From assembly GCF_000189635.1 (NCBI RefSeq), contig NW_002476271.1, positions 1-64,000 on the forward strand: a stretch of DNA of 64,000 nucleotides. Reading direction: 5' to 3'. The position numbers and the translations under genes were made by a program. Below, one piece after another: positions 62,171 through 64,000 of this stretch (its first letter is position 1; every line of letters starts with the position of its first letter). Below the pieces are notes generated by a model. It was given only the letters and a program-made list of their open reading frames with translations, had not been told where the DNA came from and made no database searches. This DNA comes from Tetrahymena thermophila SB210 (Eukaryota > Ciliophora > Oligohymenophorea > Hymenostomatida > Tetrahymenidae).

Positions 62171-62497
62171 TCAACACACTTTATATTCGAATTTTCCTAT
62201 CTCGGTTTGGCAATTTGAGCAATGATGGATCTTATCTTTACAGCTATCCATGCAAAAAGGTATGCAGCAGCAACCTGTAAAACAGAATAGAATGCAGCAC
62301 ATTTTCCAGGTTCCTGAACCGGCTTTTGTCTCAACTACGGTTGTTTGAGTTTTTTAACAGCTAGGACATGTTGCTTAAACAGGGAAAGGAGTAGAGTTTG
62401 TCATATTTTAAACTGGTTACATTTGCATATTCATAGGCTATTAAGCCATAGGAGGCTATGCATAATTTGGAGGATATTAGGCTTGGTTTTAGTACAT
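62171..62497 (-). CDS. LITAF-domain protein 6
   Basis: Single exon, 108 aa. Head MYQNQAQYPPNYAQPPMAQQ followed by methionine-rich PMNMQMQPVQNM. First knuckle ATCPSCQKTQTTVV, then GSGTWKMCCILFCFTGCCC, IPFCMD, and second knuckle DKIHHCSNCQTEIGKFEYK; ends VC, TGA. All domain features are kept. Close to copies 3 and 4 in the domain but with a different head, so an older duplicate. GC is higher in the coding part than in the flanks, which helps to set the boundaries. Confidence 0.93.
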
Positions 62498-63656
62498 TTT
62501 GAATATCGATTAGCTTTTTTTATAAAATTTTTTACTATTTTTTTTATTAATTAATATTTATTATTTAGAATTTTTTCTAAGCGCCTCGCATTTATATTAC
62601 CACAAAAAAAGTTACAAATAACTCAATTTAATTACTTCTTCTTTTTGAATGTATTTCTGCAAATAAAACCTATTAAATAATAGATAATAGCTTATTTTCA
62701 TAAATATTAAATAAAATAAAACGATTTATTAGATCAGTTTTATGTGTATTTATTTATTTTTTAAAACTTCTTTTAGAAAGATATATTTTGTAACGATTGT
62801 AAGAATCGTAATTATTTATTTATATTTTTAGGATAATTAATTTAAGAAACTGATAATTTCCTATTTAAATTTAATTTTTGAAATTCTTACTTTTCGAAAT
62901 TATAATTCGATTTTCAATAAAGTATTTTCTCAATCAATTTCGAATAATTATACAAATGATAATCAAAATACTTCCGTTTCACTTTTAAAAATGAAGTTTT
63001 AGTTAAAATTAGAATGATTTAAAACTTTGACATTTCATGTTTTTGGAAAAAATTAGATTTGCTAATAATCTATTTGATTGAAAAAAATTAACTTCTTACC
63101 TGATGATTTTTAAATTATGCTTAATATCAATATAGAGATATATGCTTGAAAATAAATTTTGTCTTTTTGATACATTTTCATTTAGTTATTTAAATCTGTA
63201 TGAGGTAATTAAAAAATTAATGTGTATTTGTATTTAAGAAGTACATTGTTAATGTGAAAAGTATTCTATATAAAAAATACATTTTTTGATAGTTGAATTT
63301 TAGAAGATTATTTAATTTTAATATTAATCTAATAACATCCAAAAAGGTAAATTAATAAATTTACATATGTTATCTTTCTTTCTAAATTTTGTAATCTATT
63401 AAATATCTTATATTTTCCGGTAGAATGAATAGTAATTTTCATTAATGTAATAAAAAATCTTAGCAAATTATATTTTTTTAATAAAAGTTAAATTATGATT
63501 AAATCATTAAAATATAGACAAATTTTTTTTGTAATTAATATTAAAAAAAAAAAATCATATTGATTACATTAAATCATTTATATTTAATTGATAGTTATTA
63601 TTTTTGTTTATAATCTATCAAAAAAAATTTTTCCTCAAAGCTAATTTTTATTTGAT
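62498..63656. other. Intergenic
   Basis: AT-rich 1.2 kb with no gene recognised. It separates the LITAF array from the divergent ORF at the right edge. Confidence 0.5.
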
Positions 63657-64000
63657 ATGCGCTTCTCCTTGAATGTAGACTTTATTAATATACAATCATT
63701 TATCATATAACACTGCTCAATTAGAGCCCAGACTAAACCAATAGATTATAAAATAGAAAGTATGGATAAACATTATAAGCAAAGAGAAAAAAGTTGGCAA
63801 GAAACATTAGATAAAAAAGTAATTTTCAATAAAAAATTTGAAATCAGCTAAGACATGATGAATATAACTTGAATCCTTAAGAAAAACAGTTGATAATCTT
63901 GAGACATAATTATTGCAAAGTAAGTATAATACTTTTTTTAATATAAGATTAATCTAATTTATAAATAGAATAGTTAAATACTATTAAAAAAATGGTTTGT
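63657..64000 (+). CDS. Possible 5' end of a gene running off the window
   Basis: ATG at 63657 opens a frame MRFSLNVDFINIQSFII... containing HYKQREKSWQETLDKK to 63818. If 63819-63847 is removed as a 29-base GT...AG intron, the frame continues LRHDEYNLNPQEKQLIILRH to a good donor (GTAAGT) at 63920. A later ATG at about 63762 (MDKHYKQREK) is an equally possible start. No domain is visible in so short a stretch, and a 29-base intron would be shorter than the others here, so the model is tentative. Confidence 0.4.

Noticed and set aside
1..64000. tRNA, rRNA, transposase, CRISPR array
   Set aside because: No cloverleaf with a T-loop, no rRNA core sequence, no transposase motif and no regularly spaced direct repeats with unique spacers were seen by eye on either strand; a tRNAscan/Infernal run would be decisive.

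Overview
The window reads as macronuclear (somatic) DNA of a ciliate, most likely Tetrahymena or a close oligohymenophorean relative. It is extremely AT-rich. Every recognisable gene reads through TAA and TAG as glutamine and ends only at TGA. Introns are short, AT-rich and GT-AG. Several genes are eukaryotic and typical of a ciliated, sexual cell: ARPC4, the dynein regulatory complex subunit DRC4/GAS8, the meiotic MutS homologue MSH4, a Qb-SNARE, SR-type RNA-binding proteins and MORN-repeat proteins. I see no bacterial, viral or transposon gene, no rRNA or tRNA, and no CRISPR array.

Layout: 1-1484 (-) 3' part of a succinate-semialdehyde-type aldehyde dehydrogenase; 4118-9513 (+) tandem pair of leishmanolysin-like (M8) metallopeptidases; 10963-11694 (+) four-TM protein; 12513-13273 (+) ARPC4; 14815-16540 (+) polyglutamine coiled-coil protein; 17704-20979 (-) tandem pair of TMEM151-like membrane proteins; 22043-22813 (-) NPSN-like SNARE; 23703-29058 (-) two MORN-repeat proteins; 30692-34995 (+) tandem pair of RRM + RS proteins; 35834-41019 (-) MSH4 with a very long N-terminal extension; 41505-42473 (+) unknown protein; 44140-46312 (+) DRC4; 47271-62497 (-) six LITAF-domain genes spread over 15 kb, with repeats and decayed or unresolved membrane-protein ORFs between them; 63657-64000 (+) possible 5' end of another gene.

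Local duplication is the main theme: peptidases, TMEM151-like genes, MORN genes, RRM/RS genes and LITAF genes all sit as neighbouring paralogues, some with their flanks copied too. Gene groups are otherwise functionally unrelated, as is usual for a ciliate chromosome, and there are no operons. Exon structures were tested by frame: for most genes the exon lengths given sum to a multiple of three. No single novel multi-gene system stands out. The best leads are the MSH4 gene (long N/Q-rich extension, altered ATPase motifs), the LITAF array, and a GC-richer island at 43.1-43.4 kb.
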